From positions 1 to 64,000 of the forward strand of contig CANRNI010000002.1 in assembly GCA_947631945.1 (NCBI GenBank): a stretch of 64,000 bases of DNA. The letters are read 5' to 3'. Below are positions 42,837 through 54,322 of this stretch, in pieces. The notes below the pieces were generated by a model that saw nothing but the letters and a program-made list of their open reading frames with translations, searched no databases and was not told the origin of the DNA. This stretch comes from an uncultured Clostridia bacterium. GTDB lineage: Bacteria > Bacillota > Clostridia > Oscillospirales > Acutalibacteraceae. Positions within the stretch are counted from its first letter, which is position 1. Each line of letters starts with the position of its first letter. The translations under genes and the position numbers were made by a program.

Positions 42837-44228
42837 CTACAGATTACCGAAAAATTCTTTTATTTCATCAGGCTTGCCGCAGGACAACGCTCCCTCGGGA
42901 CATGACGAAAAATAACAGCTCGGCCCGAACCTTGAAAATATACGCGGAGAAATTTTTCTTAACTGACGCAGCATTTCTACAGCGTATTCCCTTATTTCCC
43001 ATTGGGCTCGGCTGCACGTTCTGAGCTTGAAGAACAGCAAAAGCTCTCTGCCGTTCATTGAGGAAACTATATCTAAAGTGTTTCCGCTCATCTGGCAGTA
43101 AACGAGCTGTTCCTCGCTGCACACTTGCTCTTTAAGATAATCATACAAATTTTTCATTTTGGCAAAAGCGTCATGATATCTTTTCAGAATTTCGGGCATA
43201 GCTTTTACTGTGTCGGGAACAATATATTTCGTTCTGTCAGTAAGTGTAAGGGACGGAACCATAAGTCCGTGGACTCTGTGACGGGCAAAATGCGTAATTG
43301 TGGAAAGCGATACGCCGTTTATGCGGAAAGTATAATTTAATGTTTCAAGAGGTCTCGGTCTTGACGATGAAACAACGCAGTCGATTATTTTATCCACGTT
43401 ATTTTTATCGGATATTATTTTTTCAACCGCTTCGGGCGAATACTGTCTTGTCCATATAAGAGCCGATTTCGCGACACTCTTTTCGGCGTCGGGCGTATAG
43501 GATAACAGTTCTACCTTATTTACGCTATCTTTTTCGCAGTCCGCATAGTTATTGAACATATATCCGAGCGCAATTTTATCCGACGCATCGGGCCGTCTTT
43601 TGAAAAAATCGGCGCATATTCCGGGCGCAAGCTTTTCTATCTGCCCGTAAATCTGCGTTCCGAGGTCGTAAAGCTCTTTAAATGCGGAGCCTCTCCCGAA
43701 AAGCATAGCGCGGAGAATGTGAAGCAGTTCTCGCGCGTTTACAGTGCAGAAAAAATTGCTTCTCAGACAGTAAGGCAAAAGGAACCTCGCGTCCTCCTTA
43801 GGTATACCGGCTTCAAGAAAAGAAGAATATTCCGAAAACAGATATTCCATAGTTTCCCTGTATTTATTCTCAAGCTCCTCGCTCTCAAGAAACGGCACAT
43901 AAAATCCGCAGTCGCTGAAATCGACATAACGTCTTGATTTTACTGTAAAAGACGCGAGCCTGAACTCTATCATAAACTGCTCCGCAAATACGGATACGTC
44001 CTTAAAAGCTATATTGAATACCGTATGTTCAATCGTGGAGTTATGCCCCGAACGGGTAACTTTCGCTATAAGCTTCGCGTTTTTCTCTCTGTCCTGCGAA
44101 CGCTCAAAAATTTCCATCGCGTTGCCCGATTGTGTTGAAATTCTACCTGCCGCCGCGGGAATTTTTTCATCGGTATCGGTCATACCTATTATTACCGCGC
44201 GTGAGCCTCTGTAATTATCCGAATCCAT
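42837..44228 (-). CDS. thyX: Double-length flavin-dependent thymidylate synthase ThyX
   Basis: 463 residues from the ATG at 44228 (AGGATAGG upstream; an in-frame GTG at 44252 is less likely). Two ThyX-like halves are visible. The first has GHNSTIEHTVFNIAFKDVSV and FRLASFTVKSRRY (89-101), where the RHR of the family signature is absent. The second has RPLETLNYTFRINGVSL and HFARHRVHGLMVPSLTL with RHR at 316-318. The end has FFKLRTCSRAQWEIREYAVEM, a conserved ThyX segment. ThyX makes dTMP from dUMP with FAD and methylene-tetrahydrofolate. Usual ThyX proteins are about 210-270 residues, so this is a tandem fusion in which the first half probably lost its own catalytic site. Confidence 0.9.
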   Translation of the reverse strand: MDSDNYRGSRAVIIGMTDTDEKIPAAAGRISTQSGNAMEIFERSQDREKNAKLIAKVTRSGHNSTIEHTVFNIAFKDVSVFAEQFMIEFRLASFTVKSRRYVDFSDCGFYVPFLESEELENKYRETMEYLFSEYSSFLEAGIPKEDARFLLPYCLRSNFFCTVNARELLHILRAMLFGRGSAFKELYDLGTQIYGQIEKLAPGICADFFKRRPDASDKIALGYMFNNYADCEKDSVNKVELLSYTPDAEKSVAKSALIWTRQYSPEAVEKIISDKNNVDKIIDCVVSSSRPRPLETLNYTFRINGVSLSTITHFARHRVHGLMVPSLTLTDRTKYIVPDTVKAMPEILKRYHDAFAKMKNLYDYLKEQVCSEEQLVYCQMSGNTLDIVSSMNGRELLLFFKLRTCSRAQWEIREYAVEMLRQLRKISPRIFSRFGPSCYFSSCPEGALSCGKPDEIKEFFGNL

Positions 44229-44264
44229 AATAATACAACCTATCCTGTACACTTAATCATTATA

Positions 44265-44293
44265 ATTCTATCACATAATGAAGAAAAGGTCAA
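44265..44293 (-). promoter_or_regulatory. Promoter of thyX
   Basis: On the minus strand, TTGACC (44288-44293), 17 bases and TAGAAT (44265-44270), about 35 bases before the start codon. Confidence 0.75.
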
Positions 44294-44377
44294 CCTTTAT
44301 ATAAAATGATTTTCCGATTATCGCGACGCGGATTTTTGAAGTCAATAAAAATCAATATAAAATACATTTTGCCTATA

Positions 44378-45274
44378 TCATATAAAATGGTTTTCAAGAA
44401 CCTGAACGCTATAATCAAAATCCTTTAACCGCAAATAATATTCGGCTGTATCTATCAGCGCCTTCATGGGCGAAAGCCCTATAAGCTCCGTTCCGATAAC
44501 CGTAACGCCCCACCGTTTTGCTTCGGCTTTTACAAGCTCCATGACGCGGTAAAGCGGAGTTACATTAAAATCGGTCATATTAAGAGAAACCTGCGCCGTG
44601 TTTTTTTCATGCAGCATTATTCCGAGAGCCTTTACGCATTTTAATCCGCCGCTTGATTCTCTTACTGTTTTCGCGATTTTTTTTGCGATTTCCACATTGT
44701 CCGTAGACAGTTCGATATTAAACGCAATAAGAAATTCACGCGCACCCACAATTGAAATTCCTGCTGTTCTGTGAAATCCCGTACCGAAATCAGGCTGCCA
44801 TTCGGGAAGCGACGTTTTTTCTTTAAGCCCCTCAAACTGCCCGCGTCTTACGTCGGCAAGATTTTGCCTGTATGGAGCGCAGGCCGATTTTTCATAAAGA
44901 TAGACCGGTATCCCGGCTTCCTTGTAAATTCTTTCTCCGACAGCTTTTGAAAGCGCTACGACTTCGCTCATGGTTACATTTTTAATTGGAATAAACGGTA
45001 TAACGTCGACAGCGCCCATTCTCGGATGCTCGCCCTTGTGCTTAGTAAGGTCGATAAGCTCGGCGGCTGTTTTGCAGAGATTGACGGCGGCCTGCGCTAC
45101 TCCGTCGGGAGAGCCGACGAACGTAATTACGGAACGGTTATGGTCACGGTCGGAGGTATAATTAAGTACTTTTACATCGCTTACCGAGCCGACAGCCTCG
45201 ACGCACGCTGCGACGGTCTTCGGACTTCTTCCCTCGCTTATATTAGGAACACATTCAATTATTTTTTCATTCAT
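44378..45274 (-). CDS. ftcD: Glutamate formimidoyltransferase
   Basis: 298 residues matching the FTCD N-terminal half: CVPNISEGRSPKTVAACVEA, DRDHNRSVITFVG, GEHPRMGAVDVIPFIP, GERIYKEAGIPVYLYEKSA and the C-terminal GTELIGLSPMKAL. It transfers the formimino group from formiminoglutamate to tetrahydrofolate in histidine breakdown. No cyclodeaminase domain is fused, and no hutH/hutU/hutI gene is in this window. Confidence 0.95.
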   Translation of the reverse strand: MNEKIIECVPNISEGRSPKTVAACVEAVGSVSDVKVLNYTSDRDHNRSVITFVGSPDGVAQAAVNLCKTAAELIDLTKHKGEHPRMGAVDVIPFIPIKNVTMSEVVALSKAVGERIYKEAGIPVYLYEKSACAPYRQNLADVRRGQFEGLKEKTSLPEWQPDFGTGFHRTAGISIVGAREFLIAFNIELSTDNVEIAKKIAKTVRESSGGLKCVKALGIMLHEKNTAQVSLNMTDFNVTPLYRVMELVKAEAKRWGVTVIGTELIGLSPMKALIDTAEYYLRLKDFDYSVQVLENHFI

Positions 45275-45303
45275 TTATTTATTACACCTGAAATTGTGTT
45301 GCA

Positions 45304-45325
45304 TTAGTGTGAACACACTCTAAAT
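45304..45325. repeat. TTAGTGTGAACACACTCTAA dispersed motif, copy 3
   Basis: Identical to copy 2 (37948-37969) over 22 bases. It lies in the 53-base gap between the alpha/beta hydrolase stop and the ftcD start, only 2 bases after the hydrolase stop codon. Confidence 0.6.
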
Positions 45326-45327
45326 TT

Positions 45328-46224
45328 CTATTTCATATAGATTTTTTCATTTAAAAATTCGCGAATCCTGTCATACACAGCTTTGCTTTCTTTTATCCCG
45401 TAAAGCGGATATACATGCCAAAGTCCCTCTCCGACGCTGATTTCACATTCAACGCCGGCTTTTTTCAGCTTTTCATAAAAACGCACAGAGTCGTCAAGCA
45501 GTATTTCATCTCCGCCTACAAATATGAGCGACGGCGGGAAACCGTTTAAATCGCCGTAAAGCGGCGATATATAAGGCTCGGACGCGTCCGCTCCGCCTGT
45601 ATATATATTAGCGTAATACTTAATCTGGTTCCTGTTAAGAGCAACGTCGTCGGACGCTTTTGAGTTAAAGGAATCGCCGCTCATTGTAAGGTCTGTCCAT
45701 GGGGAAATGCTTATAATACCGGCAGGCATGGGCTGATTCAAATCGCGCAGCTTTAAGCAAAGGGAATTTATAAGTCCTCCTCCTGCCGATTCGCCTATAA
45801 GTATGATTTTTTCATTTTCGTATCCGAATTTCCTTATATAATCATACACTGTCAAAGCGTCGTCAAGAGCCGAGGGAAAAGGATACTCGGGCGCTAATCT
45901 GTAAGCCGCGCAGAAAACGCGGATTTTATATTTATCGGCAAGCACAGAGGCGAAGCCCTTAGCATATTCAAGATTGCCGCAGCAGTACCCGCCTCCGTGA
46001 AGATAAATTATAACTCCGTCATTTGCCTGCTCCGACGGAGCCACCCACGAGCCTATAAAATTCCGGAACATAACGTTCTGATAATACAGATTTCTGTCAT
46101 AAAGCTTTTCAAGGAGCTTTCCTATACGCTCCTGAGCCTTTCGGGTGTTTTCAATATGTTCCTCTCCCCTGTTTTTGTTTTTTGCCGCGAGAGCTTCTCT
46201 TAAAGTTATCGTCGCAATATCCAT
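45328..46224 (-). CDS. Alpha/beta hydrolase of the hormone-sensitive-lipase family
   Basis: 298 residues with the HSL oxyanion motif HGGGYCCGN, AAYRLAPEYPFPSALDDAL, the nucleophile elbow GESAGGG, a downstream acid in the FVGGDEILLDDSVRF region and the catalytic His in GLWHVYPLY. These carboxylesterases act on short acyl esters and may deacetylate plant polysaccharide side chains. No signal peptide, so cytoplasmic. Confidence 0.9.
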   Translation of the reverse strand: MDIATITLREALAAKNKNRGEEHIENTRKAQERIGKLLEKLYDRNLYYQNVMFRNFIGSWVAPSEQANDGVIIYLHGGGYCCGNLEYAKGFASVLADKYKIRVFCAAYRLAPEYPFPSALDDALTVYDYIRKFGYENEKIILIGESAGGGLINSLCLKLRDLNQPMPAGIISISPWTDLTMSGDSFNSKASDDVALNRNQIKYYANIYTGGADASEPYISPLYGDLNGFPPSLIFVGGDEILLDDSVRFYEKLKKAGVECEISVGEGLWHVYPLYGIKESKAVYDRIREFLNEKIYMK

Positions 46225-46288
46225 ATAAATCCTTTCACGGCGCCGATTTTATAGTGATTGGCGCTTCACATTATTGATTGTCGGTTTA

Positions 46289-46347
46289 GGCAGCACCGCA
46301 TAATTAACCGTTATAGCATCAGTACGAAAATAATTATGCATTATTGC
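46289..46347 (+). repeat. Minimal copy of the GGCAATACCGCA element, copy E
   Basis: GGCAGCACCGCATAATTA at the left and TAATTATGCATTATTGC at the right form inverted ends around only about 24 bases. It is a deletion derivative of the 171-bp family with only the termini left. It lies between the esterase gene and the DUF2207 gene. Confidence 0.6.
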
Positions 46348-46394
46348 ATTTATTTTTACAAGAAAGCGGTCGATTATCCGACCGCTTCGACCGC

Positions 46395-47897
46395 TTATTT
46401 GGATTTTATAAAAGCATTGTACATTTCACAAACCGCGTCCGATATCGCCGATACGCAATCTCCCTTGCCGCTCTTAAACAGCTTATCGGCGGAAAGAGAT
46501 GTAAACATAAATGCAAAAATTTCCGCGTCGCTTGTCTTTTTGCCCTGCAATACGCCGTTTAAATAATCGGAATACGTCTTTTTCTCTTTATTTTTCAAAA
46601 TATTCAGCTTTAATACATAAGCGTTTTCGTAAAGTTCCTTATTTTTATCGTTTCTGAAAAACTTGCCTTTAGCGGAAGGAATCAAAGAGTAAAACGCTAT
46701 AAGATAATTTGTTATCATGTCATAATGCGCGGAACATTCGGCTCTGAGCCTTTCGCCGAATGACGCGTCGATTATAAGCCTGTTGTTCTTTTTAACGCAG
46801 AAGAATTTAATGAAATTCAGAACGCTGTTTATATAATCGGGAGCGTCCTCGGGTGTGCCGACAATAAACGCGCCGTCTTCGGGCTTAATATATCCCTTTT
46901 CGATACATTCGAGAACCGCAAGCGCAAACAGCATCGGCACTTTTTTGGAGGTGGATTTCGGGTTTAATCTTGAATACGGCGTCAGCATTTTATATGCGCG
47001 GCAGGCGGTTATACCTTCGGGAAGCTTTGTCAAAGAGCTTGACGAATCCTCCGAAGCGAGTTTTTTCGCGTTTTTCTCAAGCGGACGGCGCAAAAGCTTA
47101 TCCGGCAGAAGCACAAAGAGAACAATTGCGGCGGCAGCGATAACAGCTATAAGCCAAGGCAAAATTTTTATAAGCGCTTTTTTAATCCGTCCGAACGTTT
47201 CCGCAGCCGAGGAATAAGAAGCGAGAGCGCCGTCGTCAAATGCTTTTTTCGGCGCCGAAACCTCGACCCACATTACGTTATAAACGCGCTTTGAATTAAA
47301 AGATACGGTATTTCCGTTTATATCGCCCTGCGATATAATGTCGGACGAATCAATATCTTCCGGCACAACAACGTTTACGGTAACGTTATTGCTTGTGTAT
47401 TTAAAAGTTTCGCCAATTATCAGTGAAGCGAACACGGCCTTTGAGCCCTTGCTTTTTATCGCGCCGGTGACAGTATAGGAAATTGTATATTTCTTTGTCG
47501 TCTGCGCCGATGGGGAATATATGATAATATCATAGCTTTTGCCGTCGGCGGATTTCTGAAAAACATATGTATTTACACCTTCCGGCGCTTCTCTGACAGG
47601 CACTCCGTCTATTTTAACGCTCACATCTTTTATTTCGTCATATTTCTGTATAAGCGTCATCTGACCGTCGGTGCCGCCGTATATATCTATTTGTCTTTCA
47701 AAGGTGTTTGACGCTTCAATGTACTCGACCGTCCAATCCTCCGTAACTCTTACCGTACCGTCCTTATTGAGAACGCAGTTGATATTAACCTCGGGTATCG
47801 ACTGCGAGGATAATGCCGAAACCGTGACAGGCGCACAGCAAAATACGGAACATACGGTTATTAACAATACCGAAAAAAGTGAAAATATTTTTTTCAT
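46395..47897 (-). CDS. DUF2207-type membrane protein
   Basis: 500 residues with a signal peptide (KKIFSLFSVLLITVCSVFCC, then APVTVSA), an extracytoplasmic beta-rich domain of about 210 residues with the DUF2207 pattern (INCVLNKDGTVRVTEDWTV, IDIYGGTDG, SYTVTGAIKSKGSKAVF), a transmembrane helix near 247-268 and a cytoplasmic helical part that includes LPEGITACRAYKMLTPYS. The function is unknown; such proteins are envelope-associated. It probably forms a unit with the next upstream gene (38 bases apart). Confidence 0.85.
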   Translation of the reverse strand: MKKIFSLFSVLLITVCSVFCCAPVTVSALSSQSIPEVNINCVLNKDGTVRVTEDWTVEYIEASNTFERQIDIYGGTDGQMTLIQKYDEIKDVSVKIDGVPVREAPEGVNTYVFQKSADGKSYDIIIYSPSAQTTKKYTISYTVTGAIKSKGSKAVFASLIIGETFKYTSNNVTVNVVVPEDIDSSDIISQGDINGNTVSFNSKRVYNVMWVEVSAPKKAFDDGALASYSSAAETFGRIKKALIKILPWLIAVIAAAAIVLFVLLPDKLLRRPLEKNAKKLASEDSSSSLTKLPEGITACRAYKMLTPYSRLNPKSTSKKVPMLFALAVLECIEKGYIKPEDGAFIVGTPEDAPDYINSVLNFIKFFCVKKNNRLIIDASFGERLRAECSAHYDMITNYLIAFYSLIPSAKGKFFRNDKNKELYENAYVLKLNILKNKEKKTYSDYLNGVLQGKKTSDAEIFAFMFTSLSADKLFKSGKGDCVSAISDAVCEMYNAFIKSK

Positions 47898-47935
47898 AAT
47901 TCTATCCTTTCCGCCAATAGCGTTATATCGTTATT

Positions 47936-48448
47936 TTATTCTTTCTTATCTTTATTGAGTTCATAGTAATAAACGCTGTCCTTATCCATTCCCTGCGACG
48001 CTATGACCGTTTTCGCATAAGGGATATCGGAGAGCCTTTTCAACGAGTAAATTATCTCGGCGTTGTATTCCTCTGTTTTTAAATATACCTTTCTGTGAAG
48101 CACTCTTACAAAGCCGTAAAAACAGAATATAACAGCCGCCGCCAAAAGAAGCCATATTGAAACGCTGAAGCTCTTTTTTTCAAGTATGACAAAAAGAAAA
48201 ACGGCGTAAATAAGTATAATTCCGATTCTGAAATTACCGTACAATGATGAAAATTTAATATCAAAATACCTTTTACCGCCGATAAGAGCCGGCTCCAATA
48301 TTGATTTTCTGTAGGATTTTTTTCCGCAGACGGGACATTGTACCATAGGGTCTCCGACCTTTTTGCCTTTTCGAGCCGTACGGTCATAATACTCGCATGA
48401 GCAGTACGGACATTTAAACAGCATCCAATCCTTAATTTTTCCGGCCAT
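47936..48448 (-). CDS. Zinc-ribbon membrane protein of unknown function
   Basis: 170 residues with an N-terminal zinc ribbon (CPYCSCEYY and CPVCGKKSY), then two hydrophobic segments near 74-92 and 96-115, and a cytoplasmic Lys/Asp-rich end. No named family recognised. It lies directly upstream of the DUF2207 gene and downstream of the GNAT gene, and is probably involved with the former. Confidence 0.7.
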   Translation of the reverse strand: MAGKIKDWMLFKCPYCSCEYYDRTARKGKKVGDPMVQCPVCGKKSYRKSILEPALIGGKRYFDIKFSSLYGNFRIGIILIYAVFLFVILEKKSFSVSIWLLLAAAVIFCFYGFVRVLHRKVYLKTEEYNAEIIYSLKRLSDIPYAKTVIASQGMDKDSVYYYELNKDKKE

Positions 48449-48511
48449 TTTTACTCCCCTGATATTTTTACTGAAATAAACTAATTAAAACTTCAACGAT
48501 AATCAATAATT

Positions 48512-48928
48512 TTAAATATCAACAGCCATGGGAACACGCGTAAAATTTTCGTCTTTAAATTTCTCTCCTATGACCTTGAATCCGCATTTTTCGTAAAATC
48601 CCACAGCTTCGCTTTTTGCGCCGACGGTAACTCTCACGGCTCCGTTCTTCTTACATTCGTCAATAAGAGCCGCTATAAGTCTGCGGCCGAGTCCCTTGCC
48701 GCGAATCGTATCGGACAGAGCGATATTATCTATATGATACGCATTTTCGCTCTCTTTATAAAATCTGCCGCAGCCGACAGCCTTGCCCCCTTCAAAGAGG
48801 GCAAGAAAATCGGCTGAATTTTCTTTTTCGTCAAACAATTTACTTTCGGGATACCCTTGTTCGCGCGAAAAAACGGTTTCTCTTATATTTTTCACATCTT
48901 CGGCGCAGGCGGCTTTTATTTCATACAT
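48512..48928 (-). CDS. GNAT-family N-acetyltransferase
   Basis: 138 residues from the ATG at 48928; a TTG two codons upstream is possible but less likely. Acetyl-CoA motif A is IRGKGLGRRLIAALIDECKK, and motif B VGFYEKCGFKVIG. GGAG, 9 bases before the ATG, lies within the end of the beta-galactosidase gene, so the two may be coupled. Acceptor unknown. Confidence 0.9.
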   Translation of the reverse strand: MYEIKAACAEDVKNIRETVFSREQGYPESKLFDEKENSADFLALFEGGKAVGCGRFYKESENAYHIDNIALSDTIRGKGLGRRLIAALIDECKKNGAVRVTVGAKSEAVGFYEKCGFKVIGEKFKDENFTRVPMAVDI

Positions 48929-48934
48929 TGACAA

Positions 48935-52069
<3,135 letters not shown>

Positions 52070-52127
52070 TTACGCATTTGTATTGTAGCATATATATGAA
52101 TTTTTTTCAATCCAAATTACAAAAAAT

Positions 52128-52207
52128 TTGCGAAGCAATCGGATTAGCGAAAAACGACGCCGGATTTAAGGAGCTTTTGGCAAAAATGACGGATTGCGCG
52201 GTATTGC
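52128..52207 (+). repeat. Decayed copy of the 171-bp family, copy D
   Basis: GAAAAACGACGCCGGA, then TTTAAGGAGCTTTTGGCAAA, ATGACGGA and GCGCGGTATTGC match the core and one end of copies A/B, with the 9-base ATACTGACG-type section missing. The other terminus is not recognisable. Bases 52023-52127 hold nothing I could assign. Confidence 0.6.
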
Positions 52208-52212
52208 ATTAT

Positions 52213-52247
52213 GGTGTGTCTACACAAACCGCTATGTGTAACACACC
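52213..52247 (+). other. 13-bp hairpin GGTGTGT-C-TACACA / TGTGTA-ACACACC
   Basis: GGTGTGTCTACACA pairs with TGTGTAACACACC (one unpaired C) around an 8-base loop. It is followed by CCAAAAATTTTTT, so it could be a rightward terminator, but no gene ends just before it. It is probably a relic of the adjacent repeat. Confidence 0.5.
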
Positions 52248-52279
52248 CCAAAAATTTTTTAAAAATATCTCGGATTCAA

Positions 52280-52308
52280 TTGCAAATTATTTAGGAGTAT
52301 GATATAAT
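52280..52308 (+). promoter_or_regulatory. Promoter of the rlmD-like gene
   Basis: TTGCAA (52280-52285), 17 bases and TATAAT (52303-52308), 34 bases before the ATG at 52343. Confidence 0.75.
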
Positions 52309-52342
52309 TTTACAGTCAAAAAGCAGTGAGCGTAATAATTTT

Positions 52343-53506
52343 ATGGAAAACAAAAAATCCAAGCCGACAGAATGTCCTCAAGCAAAAAAATGCGGAGGCT
52401 GTCAGCTTCAAAATATGTCGTATGACAGACAATTATCATACAAGCAGTCGCTTGTCGTAAAGCTTTTCGCGAAGTATTGCCATGTGGACGATATAGTCGG
52501 AATGGACAAGCCGTATAATTACAGGAATAAGGTAAGCGCCGCTTTCGGTACAACGAGAAGCGGTATGATTATTTCGGGCATTTATCAGTCAAGCACACAT
52601 AATATCGTTAAAACAGACTCATGCATGATTGAAGACAAAGCCGCTGACGAGATAACCGTTACCGTAAGAAAGCTGCTCCGCGATTTTAAGCTTACAGCCT
52701 ATAACGAGCGCACGGAGCGCGGATTTTTACGCCATGTTCTCATTCGCAGAGGCTTTGCGACAGGTGAAATAATGGTCGTGCTTGTTACCTCAACTCCGAT
52801 TTTTCCCGGGAAAAACGGCTTTATAAAAAAGCTCCTGACGCTTCATCCCGAAATAACAACGATAGTTCAGAACGTTAACAATAAATTCACAAGCATGGTA
52901 CTCGGAGAAAATCAAAAAACGCTTTACGGCAACGGATATATCGAGGACGTTTTATGCGGCAAACGCTTCAGAATATCGCCGCAATCGTTTTATCAGATAA
53001 ATCCTGTGCAGACCGAAAAATTATATTCAAAGGCGATTTCTCTTGCGTCCCTTACGGGCAGAGAAACGGTAATCGACGCTTACTGCGGAATAGGTACTAT
53101 AGGAATAACCGCATCGGAACACGCAAAGCGCGTCATCGGCACGGAAATCAATAAAGACGCTGTTCACGACGCAGTTATAAACGCCAAAATAAATAAAATC
53201 GGCAACATTGTCTTTTACGCAAAGGACGCCGGAGAGTTTATGGAAGAAGCGGCCGAAAACGGCGAGAGCGCGGACGTCGTTTTTACCGACCCACCGCGTG
53301 CGGGATGCAGCGTTAAATTCTTAAAATCACTTGTAAAGCTGTCGCCTGAAAAAATCGTCTATATATCCTGCAACATCGAAACACAGGCGAGAGACGTATA
53401 TTTTCTTACAAAGAACGGCTATAAAGTCAATTCATGCTCTCCGTTTGATATGTTTCCGCATACAAGACATGTGGAGTGCATAGTATTGATGTCAAAACAT
53501 AACTAA
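52343..53506 (+). CDS. TrmA/RlmD-family RNA m5U methyltransferase
   Basis: 387 residues. Fe-S cluster cysteines are C11, C17 and C20, with a fourth in the DSCMIEDK segment. SAM motif I is DAYCGIGTIGI. The catalytic Cys is in VYISCNIETQARDV, with FTDPPRAGC before it. The end HTRHVECIVLMSKHN is typical of the family. It methylates C5 of a uridine in 23S rRNA or tRNA. No TRAM domain is present, which is usual for the short RlmCD-type forms. The next gene starts 18 bases later. Confidence 0.93.
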   Translation: MENKKSKPTECPQAKKCGGCQLQNMSYDRQLSYKQSLVVKLFAKYCHVDDIVGMDKPYNYRNKVSAAFGTTRSGMIISGIYQSSTHNIVKTDSCMIEDKAADEITVTVRKLLRDFKLTAYNERTERGFLRHVLIRRGFATGEIMVVLVTSTPIFPGKNGFIKKLLTLHPEITTIVQNVNNKFTSMVLGENQKTLYGNGYIEDVLCGKRFRISPQSFYQINPVQTEKLYSKAISLASLTGRETVIDAYCGIGTIGITASEHAKRVIGTEINKDAVHDAVINAKINKIGNIVFYAKDAGEFMEEAAENGESADVVFTDPPRAGCSVKFLKSLVKLSPEKIVYISCNIETQARDVYFLTKNGYKVNSCSPFDMFPHTRHVECIVLMSKHN

Positions 53507-53524
53507 ACGAGTGTGTTAAAAATT

Positions 53525-54211
53525 ATGGATAAAAGAAATTATTGTCTCATAGAAAAATATATGCTGTCCTGTATGGAGGACAGCCCACATGACAAAGAAC
53601 ACATATATCGTGTGCTGTATACGGCGTTAGAAATTGCAAAAGAGGAAACAAACGTCGATTATGATGTTTTAATTACAGCGTGTCTGTTGCATGATATCGG
53701 ACGAAAAGAACAATATGAGGATTCATCGGTGTGCCATGCACAGGTCGGCGGACAAAAAGCTTTTCGTTTCTTGCAGGAACACGGTTTTGACAACGATTTT
53801 TCCGAAAAAGTAAAACAATGCATTGAAACGCACAGATTCAGAAATAATAATCCGCCTCATAGCATTGAGGCTAAGATTTTATTTGATGCTGACAAGATAG
53901 ATGCAACGGGTGCGCTTGGAATCGCGCGTACCTTAATGTATAAAGGAATTGTTGCGGAGCCTTTGTATACCGTATTACCTGACGGTTTGGTTTTAAACGG
54001 AGAAAACGATACTGCTCCTTCTTTTTTTCAGGAATACAAGCGTAAGTTGGAGGGAATATACTCAAAGTTTTATACGGTACGCGGCAAGGAAATAGCTCGG
54101 AAAAGACAGCAAGCGGCCATAGATTTCTATGAAAGTATGTACAATGAAGTGAGTTTGTCATACCAAAACGGAAAAAAATTATTATTACAAATCATGGAGA
54201 GCGATGATTAA
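53525..54211 (+). CDS. HD-domain phosphohydrolase
   Basis: 228 residues from the ATG at 53525; a GTG four codons upstream is possible. HD motifs are HDKEHIYRVLYTALEIA, ACLLHDIGRKEQY and ILFDADKIDATGALGIART, the last a feature of the YedJ/YpgQ-like HD group. These metal-dependent enzymes hydrolyse phosphates of nucleotides; the substrate is not known. It follows the RlmD-like gene by 18 bases and ends before a small fragment that resembles the RlmD C-terminus. Confidence 0.88.
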   Translation: MDKRNYCLIEKYMLSCMEDSPHDKEHIYRVLYTALEIAKEETNVDYDVLITACLLHDIGRKEQYEDSSVCHAQVGGQKAFRFLQEHGFDNDFSEKVKQCIETHRFRNNNPPHSIEAKILFDADKIDATGALGIARTLMYKGIVAEPLYTVLPDGLVLNGENDTAPSFFQEYKRKLEGIYSKFYTVRGKEIARKRQQAAIDFYESMYNEVSLSYQNGKKLLLQIMESDD

Positions 54212-54221
54212 AACGAGCGAA

Positions 54222-54308
54222 GTCGCTGACATCAAAATGAACGCGTCAAGCCATATAGAATGTATCGTGATGATTGTGCTTATGAAAAAGCAGAGCTATA
54301 GAATATAA
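54222..54308 (+). pseudogene. Orphan C-terminal fragment resembling TrmA/RlmD end
   Basis: The frame ending at 54308 reads DIKMNASSHIECIV then a short Leu/Met tail with KK. It resembles the end of the RlmD-like protein (HTRHVECIVLMSK). No start codon, ribosome site or N-terminal portion is present. It may be the leftover end of a second methyltransferase gene displaced when the HD gene arrived, or a coincidental match. Confidence 0.35.
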
Positions 54309-54322
54309 AGATTGGGAAAAAA

